From assembly GCA_030407315.1 (NCBI GenBank), contig JALQPE010001674.1, forward strand, positions 1-64,000: a stretch of 64,000 bases of DNA, in the 5' to 3' direction. Below the pieces are notes generated by a model. The model made no database searches. It was not told the origin of the DNA and saw only the letters and a program-made list of their open reading frames with translations. A program made the position numbers and the translations under genes. Source of the DNA: Asparagopsis taxiformis. Taxonomy: Eukaryota; Rhodophyta; Florideophyceae; Bonnemaisoniales; Bonnemaisoniaceae. Numbering within the stretch: the stretch's first letter is position 1; every line of letters begins with the position of its first letter. Positions 33,236 through 44,261 of the stretch are shown piece by piece.

Positions 33236-33754
33236 CTAATCGGAAGTGGAGGAAGAGGCTTTAGAAGCTTTGGAGATTTTGAGTGCCTTCTCAATTCCTC
33301 GATGGCGACGGCCGCGGAGGTGGTTGTCGAATTCACTTTTCGTGCGGACGATGACTCCACACGGTCGGCAAACCTTTAGACCTCCTTCTTTAAGACGTTC
33401 GACTGTCTTTTTATGTCTTGCGCCGTTGTAATGAGCGACCCTCGACTCGGCGGAATTGAGATAAACGTTGCAATCTTTGCACCTAGAGCGATTCGCGTCC
33501 TTGTGCGCAGCGTACTTCGTCTTGTTATCTCTCCTCTCGGCAATGCTATAAGCCTTCCGGAAGACGCGATCGCGGAGAGATTCTCCTTCCCGGCGAAGCC
33601 TTGGACGAGGTTCTTCAAGTCGTGGCTGAACACGATCTTCTTCGTCACTGCTAGACACTGCAGGAGAAGTAAAGGCGAAAGGTTAGGAGTTATACCGATC
33701 TTACTAAGGTCTAAACCTTGAAAATGACCGAAAGATGAAAGGTATTAACGTACT
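33236..33754 (-). CDS. Copia1 accessory ORF with two matrin/U1-type zinc fingers (spliced start)
   Basis: Coding exon 33657-33236 (140 aa), preceded by a 96-bp intron (33753-33658). Joining exon 1, which ends ...AAAA, to TGTCTAGC makes the start codon ATG, giving MSSSDEEDRV. The protein is basic and has two fingers of the type C-x2-C...H-x5-H: CKDCNVYLNSAESRVAHYNG...H and CRPCGVIVRTKSEFDNHLRG...H, followed by a Ser/Lys tail. Matrin/U1-type fingers commonly bind double-stranded RNA or RNA-protein complexes. Copia2 carries a close homologue in the same place (44262-44778). It is intact while gag-pol is broken. The role, perhaps in RNA handling or nuclear export, is inference. Confidence 0.8.
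33658..33753 (-). other. Intron in Copia1 leader creating the ATG
   Basis: Donor GTACGT, acceptor CTTCTCCTGCAG preceded by pyrimidines. The corresponding Copia2 intron (44777-44681) has donor GTAAGT and acceptor CTCTCTGCAG and aligns along its length. In both, exon 1 ends with A and exon 2 starts with TG. Confidence 0.75.
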
Positions 33755-33924
33755 TTTGATAGAGTTGATGAGACGAAAACCAATGTATTTTAGTTGATGT
33801 GTAGTGAAGGCTATAATGCTATACCGATCAGGACAAGATTGCTGACTTAAAAGAGCAGAACCGAGTTGAGAAAGGTTTAGACGAGCCAAGATAGAAGCAG
33901 CCGGTAGATCCAATAGGTTGGGCA

Positions 33925-34018
33925 AAAACAGCCCAGTTGCTCAGTCGTTAATACTGTGCAGACCAAAAATTATTGGTCGTGCGTTCGAGTCCCCAACGGA
34001 ACGCCGTATTACTTTTTT
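33925..34018 (+). ncRNA. Antisense tRNA-like pol III unit in Copia1 leader
   Basis: The plus strand, opposite to the element, has an A-box-like TTGCTCAGTCGT at 33937-33948, a B-box-like GCGTTCGAGTCCC at 33981-33993 and a T6 run at 34013-34018. I cannot fold a clean cloverleaf, so I do not call a tRNA. The equivalent unit in Copia2 has better boxes. Confidence 0.5.
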
Positions 34019-34406
34019 CTTTCAGTTGCCTCAAGTGTCTTGAAAAAATCCAAGTATGTCGCAAACTGCCAGGATGTCACCTGTAGTGATGACACAGTGT
34101 CAATGTGACAGTTATAGTTGACAATTGATGTCAAGATGACAAAAAAGTTTTGTCCGGAGTGCGCCGAGCGGAGCGAGGCGTACAGGCGCCGGGGAGCGAG
34201 CAGGAGTGCAACGCGCAGAAAGAAACGAGTAAGAACGCGCGGGAAGAATGGGCAATACGAGGAAGTGGGCGAGAGGGGAAGCACGGAACGAGCGGAGAGC
34301 GTGGGTACCGAGTAACGCAAAACGAGTGAGGGCTGCTGGAAATATATATTCGCGCGCGCCGGCGAAACTACTCACCACTGCGCCAAAATAAAATTGAAAC
34401 GACCAC

Positions 34407-34429
34407 GAAAGCGTGCTGGACCCATAACA
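34407..34429 (-). promoter_or_regulatory. Copia1 primer-binding site (internal tRNAi-Met)
   Basis: Immediately beside the 5' LTR the plus strand reads AAGCGTGCTGGACCCATAAC, nearly identical to the D-arm/anticodon segment of eukaryotic initiator tRNA-Met (...GCGTGCTGGGCCCATAAC). The RNA of the element would therefore pair with the anticodon region rather than the 3' CCA end. Drosophila copia is known to use such a half-tRNA primer. Confidence 0.75.
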
Positions 34430-34903
34430 TGTGATAATCAGAATTATCGCTTACCAGTGTTTACTAAAAATTGCGAGCTCACCAGATTATTTCTACTACT
34501 GGCGAGATGCGCCAACGGTGAGTCGGACAGACTGTTCTTGGTTTGTCCAGACAGTCTGTCGTTGCCATCACCACCTGCCAATCTGGTACACGTGTGATTT
34601 CTATCATGCCATCGCCACGTGTACATATATCATAACATTTTCCCAGTGCCAGGACCTCAACTCGTCCTAGCATTTCTAATTACTAATTTGAATTATGACA
34701 AACAAATTAAAACTTCTGAGTCTAGTTACTCCGTAATGGAGTGTCGTAGGAGCCCCGGAGAAGTTGCTACCCGACTAATTCGGTGACGCTGAATACGATG
34801 AGATAGGTTTCGGAGCGCTCAGAACACTCCTTCATAGAGAAATCGAGAGTCAAAGTTTTCTCACGGAATTAGGCCTTCGAGGCCTATTCGCAGTGATTCA
34901 ACA
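34430..34903 (-). repeat. Copia1 5' LTR
   Basis: 474 bp, starting TGTGATAATC and ending TTCAACA on the plus strand. It contains an inverted GACAGACTG/CAGTCTGTC pair. It should hold the element's promoter. Confidence 0.9.
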
Positions 34904-35344
34904 CAGGCACGTTATAAACGAAATTTCGACAAACGAGTCCGTGTCTCGAATCGAAACATCCGCGCGGGAGAATACGTATTCATCGACCCGACGGACGGGA
35001 CCACGAAGGGCACGAAGCTCGGCAACCACGCGTTGGGACCGTTCCGCGTACTACGTAACGACGTACGAACGTTCGTCATCCAACGAGGAGACGTAGTTGA
35101 ACGTGTCAACTCGGACCGCGTTGCGTATGCGCCAACGCCGGCGAACGCGCCCCCACCGGAGCCATACGAGGCCACCGAGGCAGACCTCGACAAGAACCAC
35201 GACCGTCCGGCGTATGTAGTAGACGACCTACTCAACCACCGTGTGAACGAGGACGGCACCCTAGACTTCCTCGTGAAGTGGGTCGGGTATCGTAACCCTA
35301 CGTGGGAGCCCCGCCGGAACGTATCTGAAGAGAGCGTCTCTTGA
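34904..35344 (+). pseudogene. Gypsy integrase C-terminus with chromodomain (fragment)
   Basis: An open frame from about 34907 to TGA 35344, cut at its N-terminus by Copia1. It begins ARYKRNFDKRVRV, has a GPY/F-type module (LGNHALGPFRVL) and ends in a chromodomain: YVVDDLLNHRVNEDG, LVKWVGYRNPTWEP with the aromatic cage residues Y, W and W. This is the chromovirus branch of Ty3/Gypsy, in which the chromodomain steers integration to modified histones. Its strand is opposite to that of the gag fragment on the other side of Copia1. Catalytic integrase and reverse transcriptase are absent. Confidence 0.85.
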
Positions 35345-37866
35345 TACTTCGCACGCGTGCGACGAGCGACAACATGAAAGGCCACGACGGCCCCCGAAAA
35401 CGCACACGAGCGTTGGGTTAAGCGCACGCGTACGCGACGTTGCACGATGCAACAAACGCTGGCGACGAGCCGCACGAACAAGAAGCGACGGCACATCGAG
35501 TGGCCGGGACGTCCACCCTTGCGTTGGGGGGGCGTGATGCGTGCTAGAGCCGTCGCTCTTTCCTTTTTCGATACCATACGTTGGTGGAGGCACGAGCGCC
35601 AACGAAAAATAGGACGACGAGTCCACGCGCGGACGATTCACACGATGTGAAGAGCCACGACTGGCTCGACAGTGTTGACCGTCCCACGGGCAAAGGTGAC
35701 GACACCACGGGCCACGGACGGACAACACGTCAGATTTTTCGCGCGAAAAATTATGATAGGGCCAGCGGGCCATGGACGCACGGTACGAAAAATCGGGCCG
35801 GTTACAGTGCGCTAATCCGGCCAAATCTCGGGACACGCGTGCCCCGAAAATTTCGTAATTTTGGCATGTCACGTGAGCCATCGTACGTCCCCGTGGACAG
35901 CCGCTGACAACGAGTCGCATCGACCAACGAGGTCAACGCCAACAGCTCGCGAGCTAACGGCAACGTAACGCCGGAAGGCGGAGAAGCGACGTAGGACGGA
36001 CGCGTCCCCAACGAAGATGGCAACGGCCTCATTACGAAACTTCAAACACGAAGCGGAACGAAGCTATACGTTAGCCGGCGAACTAGACCAACGGGTCTCA
36101 GCGCACGAAGCGCGCGGGAAAAGCGTGCGAAACGACGAGCCAACGAGGCAGCAACAACGGACGGTGAACCGTTATCGCCATCGTGAGGCACGACGCCGAA
36201 CACGGTAGCCACGTACGGCAACCACGGAACGACACAACGGTGTCCTGCCACGCGGGCATAACGAATGACGCGCGAAAGCGAAAAGCCCGCCGGCTAGTTG
36301 AAACGCACGAGCAAACCCGAAAGGCGGGTAGACCACGTACGGTCACGAAGGCTAAGACGCGCACGTCCGCGTCGCAAAACGAGTAAGCTAACGAAGCCTA
36401 GACTCCGTTCGAATTCGAAGGCGCACGCGCCACCGGCCACGTTGGCCAGGATACGAGCGCGTACGCGGACGTCGTAACGATAACGACGTACCTCAACGGG
36501 TCGACCCCGCGAAACAAAAATACGAATATGCGACGGCGTACAAGCTGGTAGTCAACGTAAACGGCACAGCTGAAGGCAACGAGCCGACGAAAAACTGGCT
36601 CACGTAACAGCCTCAAACGCCCGCGGGCATGCGAAACGACTTCGTCAATCGCGTCCCCGTCGGGTTCGCAAGTCGAATAAACGAAATTACGCAACGGCGT
36701 AGACGGCGAGCATTACGTATGCCCAGGTGCACGTCGCACCACATAACGGATGAGCTAACGAAACGCTCCTCGGACGCCGCGGCGAAGGACGCCGCCACGC
36801 GAAGCGGACTAGCGCAACGATTGCGCCACCGGCTAACGTGAAGCCGCGGGAACGTGAAGCGCGACGGCGCTAACGGTGTTAACGGCTATACGAAAAGCCA
36901 AGCCCGCCGGCAAAGACGTTGTCAACGGAACCGCGACGCACCACGACGCACTGCCGCGTACGCGCAACGGCGTGAAACGTCAAGCCAACTCACGCGCGAG
37001 TCGGCCTGACGTTTAACGAATTTTCCGTCCAGCTCATCGGAGCAAATTAAAATTGGCACCGACGTGCTACGCGCTAAAGAGCTCGAACGCTCAACGGAAA
37101 TAGACACCCGACGGGGTTATCCGAACGAGAAACGACGGCGGAAACGAATTCCGAGTTAGTTACAAAATGATAACGCCACTGGCCAACGTGAAGCGCGACG
37201 GCGCTAATGACGTCAACGGCTATACGAAATGCCAAGCCCGCCGGCAACCACGTCGTCAACGGAACCGCAGCGCACCGCGACAAATCGCTGCGTACATGCC
37301 ACGGTGTAGAACGTCAAACCGACTCACGCGCGAGCCGGTCTGACGTTCGACAAATTTTTTCGTTCAGCTCATCGGAGAGAATTAAAATTAGCACCGACGC
37401 GCTACGCGCCAAAGAGCTCGAACGCTCAACGAAATTCGACACCCGACGGGGTTATTCGTACGAGAAACGACGGCGGAAACGATTTCCGAGTTAGTTACTA
37501 AATGATACGCACGCCAACGGGCTCTACGATCAAGGTTAACGTACCACTCGCAGTGAAAAGCTGCCGCTACGCGCCGCCGCTTTGTCGAATAGTTACGAAT
37601 GTTACGAACCTGCCAACGGGCACGCGCCGCCGCGAACGCGAAAGACGAGCTGCGAAAGCTCTACGCCGCCCAACGGGGTAGACGCCACAACAACAAAAAT
37701 TGTGGGGAGGGGCTTAACGCACAACCCCTCCCCCGCTGCAGACGACCTGCCAATACGTAGTACGAAGCTCAACGGAGCCATGCGATTACGCAAAGAAACA
37801 AACGAAAGTTTACGAAGCAGCACGATGCTAAAGCCTACGTGGCCTACGAACTAACCTAGGAACGAC
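35345..37866. other. CG-rich, T-poor region downstream of the chromodomain
   Basis: No long convincing ORF. The plus strand is enriched in ACG/AACG words and poor in T, like the adjoining Gypsy-family sequences, so I read it as the 3' region of that element. It holds a 334-bp tandem duplication (36851-37505). A purine tract GTGGGGAGGGG near 37701 could be a polypurine tract, but no LTR was recognised after it. Confidence 0.45.
36851..37505. repeat. 334-bp tandem duplication
   Basis: AACGTGAAGCGCGACGGCGC at 36851 recurs at 37185. The two units stay alignable to GAGTTAGTTAC...AAATGAT at their ends, with scattered substitutions. Confidence 0.85.
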
Positions 37867-39365
37867 CTAGTAGCGACGCGAACGCTTGCCCGCAGGGTCA
37901 TACGGACCAGGGCCTTCGCCGCGGCTATCGTGGCTGCGGCTGGGCTGAACGAAGCCCGGCGCGTACGGATCGACGGTCTGCGTGACCACGGGGGCTCGCT
38001 CGCGACGCGACGCGGGATCCCTAGCGTAAGGATCCGCAGTCCCGTGATTGCGCGTATCCGAAGGGCGCGCCGAAGCAGGGTCGCATGGCAGGTACGCCGC
38101 TGCCTGACCATACCCGACGGGGTCCCCGAAGCCGCCGCCACTCGCATAACCGTAAGGTTCATTACGAACGCCAACGGGCGGCGCGTAACTACGAGTCGCC
38201 GCGGTGAGACGCTCGGAAATCGCGCGCTCCGTTGCCAAGCGGGCAGTCAGGTGCAACGTCTGGGCCCTGAACTCTTCGGCTGCGCGAGCCACGGACGAGA
38301 TAAGGGAACGAATAACCCAGCCGTCCGCACGAGGCGGAGCGGCCATCGACGTACCGAGAAGCCGGCGGGCATCCTCATCGGAGACGCGGTCGTCCAGTCT
38401 CAGGAACCGTGACGCTCGCTCGGCCGGCGTGGCCACATCCGGAGGACCGACGCGGGCAACGTTGCTCCCTCCCGTAGCCTCGCGTGGCACGATCTCTCGA
38501 GGATCCGGCGCACGCGGCGTTTCGTTTTGATGGCCACGACGACCAGAACGCGTCCCGCAGGGGCGCTCGTTGCCCCCGAGGCCGCCGAAATAACCGGTAC
38601 GATTGCCACGACGGCGTTCGGAACGGGAAGCGACCCGCGGCACGTAAGCCCCATCGCTGCGCACGGAGACGAACTCCTGGTTATCGCCGCTTGCGTAATC
38701 GGGACGTATAACCCGATACTCCGGCCCCAACGCAAGGGCGCCGCGAGCCTCAGCCAACGCGCTGGTAACGGAAACGAACGTGTCGGAACCGTCCACCGGG
38801 ATTGCACGAAGCATCTCGTAGTCGGCCAGGAAGTCCAACATGGACTCCGGCAGCAGACACGCGCGCCCGAACACACGACGTTCCACGAACAGCGAGCACG
38901 CGAGCATCGCTGCGTCTTCGATATCCACGGCCATGAGGAAACGTTCCTTCACGGGAGCAGGCGCGTCCTTCACGGCATCGGTAAAGTAGTGCACCACGCG
39001 TGGTAGCAACGTGGACGACCCACGGGGGTACGGAAACTCCTCCACTACTTCCGGCAACGGCGGGAAGGAGAGTTCGCTTGGGATGACCCACGGAGCCGAC
39101 GCGTGCGATACGCGGTAATCGTCCGCGTTCACGTGACGGAGCGCGAAATGGTCATCGTACGACACCACGCTCTTGGAGATGACGCTCAACGAAAGAGCAG
39201 TCTTCCATTCGGCACGTTGCCTTTCGGAAAGTGTCCGCGGACACACGAATACGGACGCCACCGAGATGAACGGCGGTTCCTCGGGCGTCCCCGTCCACAA
39301 GAACGTGTCTATCCGATCGACGTAGATCGCGTCGTTGACGTCACGCAACCACGAGCGGTCGCAAC

Positions 39366-39370
39366 GTATC
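39366..39370 (+). repeat. Copia2 target-site duplication, left
   Basis: GTATC, identical to 46055-46059. Confidence 0.9.
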
Positions 39371-39986
39371 TGTTGAAACAAATTGGTCGCTTACCGAGCG
39401 TTTATTGAATCTGCGAGCTCACTACATTATTTGTATTCCCGCCGAGGTGCACCGGCGGTGCTAAGGATAGCCTGTTCATGGCTGCTCCAGACAGACTGTC
39501 ACTGACAGTCTGTCCTGGTAAGCACCCGCTGCCAATCTGGTACACGTGGGCTTCTCTATCATATCGTCCACACGAGTACACTAATCATAACATTTTCCCT
39601 GTGCCATGATGGCAACCCATCCTGGCTTTTCTAATTACTAATTGAAAGTCTGACAAACAAATTGAAACTTCAGACGCTATTATCTCCATGAAGAAAGGTC
39701 GTAGAAGTTTCGGAGAAGTTGCTATCCGACTAATTCGGGCACGCTGAACATGATGAGATAGGTTTCGGAGCGCCTAGAGCACTCCTTCTAGGAGGAATCG
39801 AGGGTCAAAGTTTTCTCACGTAACTGAGCCCCTCAGGGCCTATTACAGTGAGTGCTTCAACCGTTTTTCAACGAGGAACACGATGAGCCATATTTCAAGG
39901 CTCCTAGAGGAATCCTTCATTGAGATTTTCACAGGATATTCTCGAGATTGAGTGCTTCTGTTGCTGCGACTCAATTATTCGCAACA
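39371..39986 (-). repeat. Copia2 3' LTR
   Basis: 616 bp. It differs from the 5' LTR at two bases within the first ten and about six within the last ~40; the ~565 bases between look identical by eye. Confidence 0.95.
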
Positions 39987-42900
39987 CTCCCCCTCTGTGA
40001 CAAGCTCGATGGAGCACCAGATGTAGGGAGGTTTTGAAGTCCGATGAGGTCTTTGAATTTTTGAAGGAGAAGACGGGAAAGAGGTTTTGTGAGCAAGTCG
40101 GCAGCCATTTCTGATGTGGGGCAGTATTGCATGGTGTAGAGGTTTTTGTCGAGGCTATCGCGTACGAAGTGGTATTGAATGTCAATGTGCTTTGTTCTAG
40201 TTACGGACACATCATTTCGAGCCATATTGATAGATCCTTGGTTATCGAAGTTGATGCAGATCGGCTCGTATTCTTCGCTTGCTGTGATTGAGCGGAAAAT
40301 GTTGCTAAGCCAGATTGATTCTTTTACAGCTGCACACAGAGCCATGTACTCGGCTTCGGAGGAGGAAAGAGCAACGCAACCTTGTTTGCGTGACTTACAG
40401 CTGACGGCCCCTCCAGCCATTAGGAAAACGTAACCACTGGTGGATTTTCGATTGATGGTGCAGCCACCCCAGTCAGAGTCACTGTACGCGATCGGGTGGA
40501 ACGGTTTATTGACTTGATAGAGCAAGCCCAGATTCCTTGTTTCATTCACATAGCGGAGTACGCGCTTAACTGCTGTCCACAGTCTTGTTGTCGGATGTTC
40601 CACATGTTGGGCAAGCCGTCCCACAACGAAGGATATGTCGGGGCGAGTCCCGACCGATAGATACATGAGGCACCAACAGCGCTTCGATATAGTGTAGAGT
40701 CTATAGGTTCCCCTTCGAGGTCTGCAGGACTTATCTGCGATTCCATTGGGGTGACTACGGGACTCGAGTCAAGCATCCTGAAGCGTTCTAGCACCTTGTG
40801 GACATAACGACTCTGGCTGAGGTGCAGAGTTCCTCTTGACGAGCTGCGAACGATCTCGAGTCCAAGACAGACCTTGGCTTCTCCGCAGTCTTTCATTGAG
40901 AACCTTTTATTGAACTCCCCTTTTAGCCAATCAAGTAGTCGGCGATTACTTGATGCCATGAGTAGGTCGTCAACGTAGAGGGTAATGATCACCATTGCTC
41001 CTCCTTCATACTTGACGTAAAGGCATGGATCATACGGAGAAGTCTCGAATTTGAGGATACCGATCACGAATTCGTCGATCTTTGCGTGCCACTGTCTCGG
41101 AGCTTGTTTTAGACCGTAGAGTGCTCTTTGCAGTTTACACACATGGTTCGGGTATTGCGGATGAACGAACCCTTCTGGTTGTTCCATGAAGATATCCTGA
41201 TCGAGATCACCGTATAGGAAGGCTGTCTTGACATCCATTTGGTCGCAATGGAGGGATTTGTGAGCAACAATAGCGAGGAACGTGCGGAGAGTGCATAGTT
41301 TTACAACCGGAGCGTATGTATCTTCGTAGTCAACACCGTATTGTTGTTCAAAACCACGAGTGACAAGTCGTGCTTTGTACTTCACACCGTTCGTTCCGTC
41401 GTCGTTGACAACATCCTTGATTTTGAAAAGCCATTTGCAGGAGAGAAGATTGCGGGCTTCACTGCGAGGGACAAGAATCCAGGTCTGGTTGGTGTAGAGA
41501 GATTCCATTTCGGAGTCTATTGCTTTGAGCCAGAGCTTGCTATCCTCCCCCTCTGTCGCGGTAGTGAAGGTGAGGAGTTCCGGAGCAATGCTAACGAGTG
41601 CAGTCGGTTTCCAACATTGAGTCGGGGGCTTTCGAGGTCTTGAAGACTTCCGAGGAGCAGATGGAATGGAGAGGATGCTCGGGGAAGCCGGTATGGTAGG
41701 ATGAGCAGGACTGCTTGGAGAAGCAATGGGGCTCGATTCTCCCCCGGAGATGCTGGGAGACTGTGGAAGCGTGGGCGACTCGTCATCCGATTTTTGCATG
41801 CGGGGTTGAGGATGGTCCGGTATGTAGCTCAAGGTGTTGTCGTCATCAATATATGTAGAGTCTTCAACAGAGCGAGGTTGAGTGGTTTCATCCGATGCCG
41901 ATTCGTCGAAGACGACGTCCCTTGAGATTACCACGGTGTTCGTTTGGTCGTCCCACAGCTTGTACGCTTTTTGGGTTTTGGAGTAACCGATCATCATGGC
42001 AGGAGATGAGCGACTATTTAGAGATGTTAGGCGTATTTGTGGGACCTTGTACCAACACTGACTACCGAATACTTTTAGATGGGAGATATCAGGTTTACGA
42101 CCCATCCATAACTCGAACGGAGTTTTATCTGAGGGTATCCCACGGCTTGTGATACGATTTCGGACGTATGCTGCACAGTCAAGGGCTTCCGCCCAGAAGT
42201 CTGCAGGGACAGAATTGTGATGGAGCATGGCACGAATGAGGTCTTTTAGAGTCCAGTTCATCCGTTCCGATACACCGTTTTGCTGCGGGGTATAGGGAGC
42301 GGTAGTTTGGCGAGTGATTCCGTGAGTTATGAGGAACTCGCTAAACTCGTTTGAGAAATATTCACCGCCACCATCCGAGCGAAGTTGGCGGATTTTTCGT
42401 CCTGTGTGTGTCTCTGCAGTATTTCGAAAGTGCTGGAAACAGCTGAAGCTGTCTGATTTATGTGCGATAGGATAGACGGAAATCCAACGGGACTTGTCGT
42501 CGATAAAGGTAACGAAGTAACGTGCTCCCCCTTTTGAAGATGTTTCCATAGGTCCGGCTACATCAGTGTGGACAAGGTCAAGTAAACCGGTTGCTCGAGT
42601 ATCGGATGCATGGGGGATTGGTGCTCGAGCCATTTTACCGGCCAGGCAGCCTTTGCACGGTTGCTGGGTTGTCGTCCCACCGGCAATTTGGAGACCTTTA
42701 ACGAGGGAGTGTTTTGCCATATGCGAGATTGCTGCATGGTGTACGTGTCCGAGGCGACGATGCCAGAGTTCCAGGCTGGCCACACATGCTACCTCAACGT
42801 TATGTTCGTGAGGAGTAGTGTGTAGAGTATAGAGTCCATGTTGACGAGTCCCTAGAGCAACTATGGAGTTGTTCTTTTTGATTTCGACAGTGTCATTTAT

Positions 42901-44078
42901 GAAGGAGAGGGAGAGACCATGACTGGTGAGGGTGGAAACTGAGATAAGGGAGAACACGAAAGAGGGTACGTGCAGCACGTTGCGGAGTATGCACGTTGAA
43001 GTGACACCTTTTACTATTATAGGTAGGTGGATATCTCCTCGACCGATGGCTATAGAGGAGGACTTGTCGCCCATGGTAACGTTGAAAGGGATCTCTGACG
43101 TATACGTTTTGAACATGGATCGGTCGAAGGTGATATGTGAGGTGGCCGCAGAGTCAATATGCCAGACTGTTGCCTTGCGTTCGTGAGAACTTTTGCACGC
43201 CTCGATAGCACTGCTGAGTAAACATACGTAGTCTACTTCTTCCTCGGATGGTTCCATTGCTACTGCAGCGGTTTGCATTGGAATGCTGGTTGCTGGAGAT
43301 GTGGATCCTCGAGGCTTGTTACTCCGAGAATGATTGGGACGACTATGCTTTTCCCAGCAATAGGGTTCGGTATGGTTGGTTCTGTGGCAGTGAGAGCAGT
43401 ATTTTCGATTGGCACGACGTGGTTGTTTCCCAGATAAGTTGACTAATGCTGATGCTTGTTGAGATGTGTGTGAAGAGTTTCGTAGCATGCTAGTTCTTCT
43501 TTCTTCCTGTAGTAAGCGGCTGCGCACCTTGTCAAAGGTGAACGAAGGGTCGTCATCTCCAATTGCATCCAGTGCCGTGATCAACGTTCGGAAGGATGAT
43601 GGGAGGCCATTGAGTACAGCCATGGCCATTTCCTTTTCGTCAATCTTGACGTCCATTGACTCGAGGTGGGAAGCCATTTGACGTACACGATTGATGTATA
43701 CAAGCATTTGCTCCCCTGCTTCATTGTTGCAGTGTAGAAGTCACGACGAGCAGCGAGCTTGTTGAGAAGAGTGTGACGTTGATGGACGTTGCAGATCTCT
43801 TGCCACATTTCTAGGGCGGTAGTAGTGTGGCGAACGTTCTTCAGCATTTCGTCTGACAGACTGATGCCGATTGCCATGCGAGCAGTCTTGTCTTTACGAG
43901 TCCACTTAGACAATGCCTCTGGATCCTATGGATCCTCTGGAGGAGGGCGGCATAGAATGGGATCGATCATATCGTCCACCTCGCGGTGGCCGAGGATGAG
44001 CTCCATCTTTTGCTTCCATGAGTGGAAGTTGGAGTAATCCAGCTTTTCAATGCGAATGCCGGATGAATTGCTCTCCAT
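39971..44078 (-). pseudogene. Copia2 gag-pol polyprotein (nearly intact)
   Basis: Starts at ATG 44078. The gag domain has an in-frame TAG at 43928-43926 inside a GGATCCTATGGATCC-type duplication and a 1-nt shift near 43718; one open frame of 1053 codons then follows. It contains a knuckle CSHCHRTNHTEPYC, protease WHIDSAATSH, integrase HHCC (H...H...CKGC) and D,D,E core (LVHTDVAGP; RSDGGGEYFSNEF; TPQQNGVSERMN), and reverse transcriptase (MDVKTAFLYGDLDQDIFMEQ; YVDDLLMASS). A second 1-nt shift near 40668 puts RNase H (SDSDWGGC, SSSEAEYMAL, HIDIQYHFVRD) in another frame, ending at 39971 within the LTR. All catalytic motifs are preserved, unlike in Copia1. Confidence 0.92.
39987..39997 (-). promoter_or_regulatory. 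Copia2 polypurine tract
   Basis: CAGAGGGGGAG on the minus strand abuts the 3' LTR. The pol frame reads through it and ends inside the LTR. Confidence 0.85.
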
Positions 44079-44261
44079 GGCTCTGTATTATGTCTTATCT
44101 GTTCGACCCTTCCCAAGTGGACAACCGATAGTCGTCTAGGACCAAGCTGGGATCTATAGGATAAAGACTTTTAGCTAAGAGCTAGATGAGTGGAGAACAA
44201 GAAACAAGGTTTATCAAAGAGAAATCAGCTAGATTTCTATTGTGTCTAGAGAAGAGGAGTA

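Larger units (their letters stand above)
28490..34903 (-). mobile_element. Copia1 LTR retrotransposon
   Basis: Bounded by 475- and 474-bp LTRs starting TGTGA and ending TTCAACA. Order in element sense (right to left): 5' LTR, tRNA-derived primer site, leader with an antisense tRNA-like unit, spliced zinc-finger ORF, gag-pol, polypurine tract, 3' LTR. Integrase before reverse transcriptase places it in Ty1/Copia. Flanking 5-mers differ (GCGTC left, CAGGC right), so no target duplication remains. gag-pol is broken. Confidence 0.9.

Noticed and set aside
33925..34018. Functional tRNA gene in the Copia1 leader
   Set aside because: Boxes and terminator are recognisable, but the T-stem and acceptor stem do not pair, so only a tRNA-like unit is claimed.
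37700..37712. Gypsy polypurine tract (GTGGGGAGGGG) marking a 3' LTR
   Set aside because: No repeat of the following sequence was found elsewhere in the window, so an LTR boundary cannot be supported.
35345..37860. Many 60-110 codon frames in the CG-rich region
   Set aside because: High GC and T-poverty remove stop codons on all frames; none has a domain or a preferred frame.
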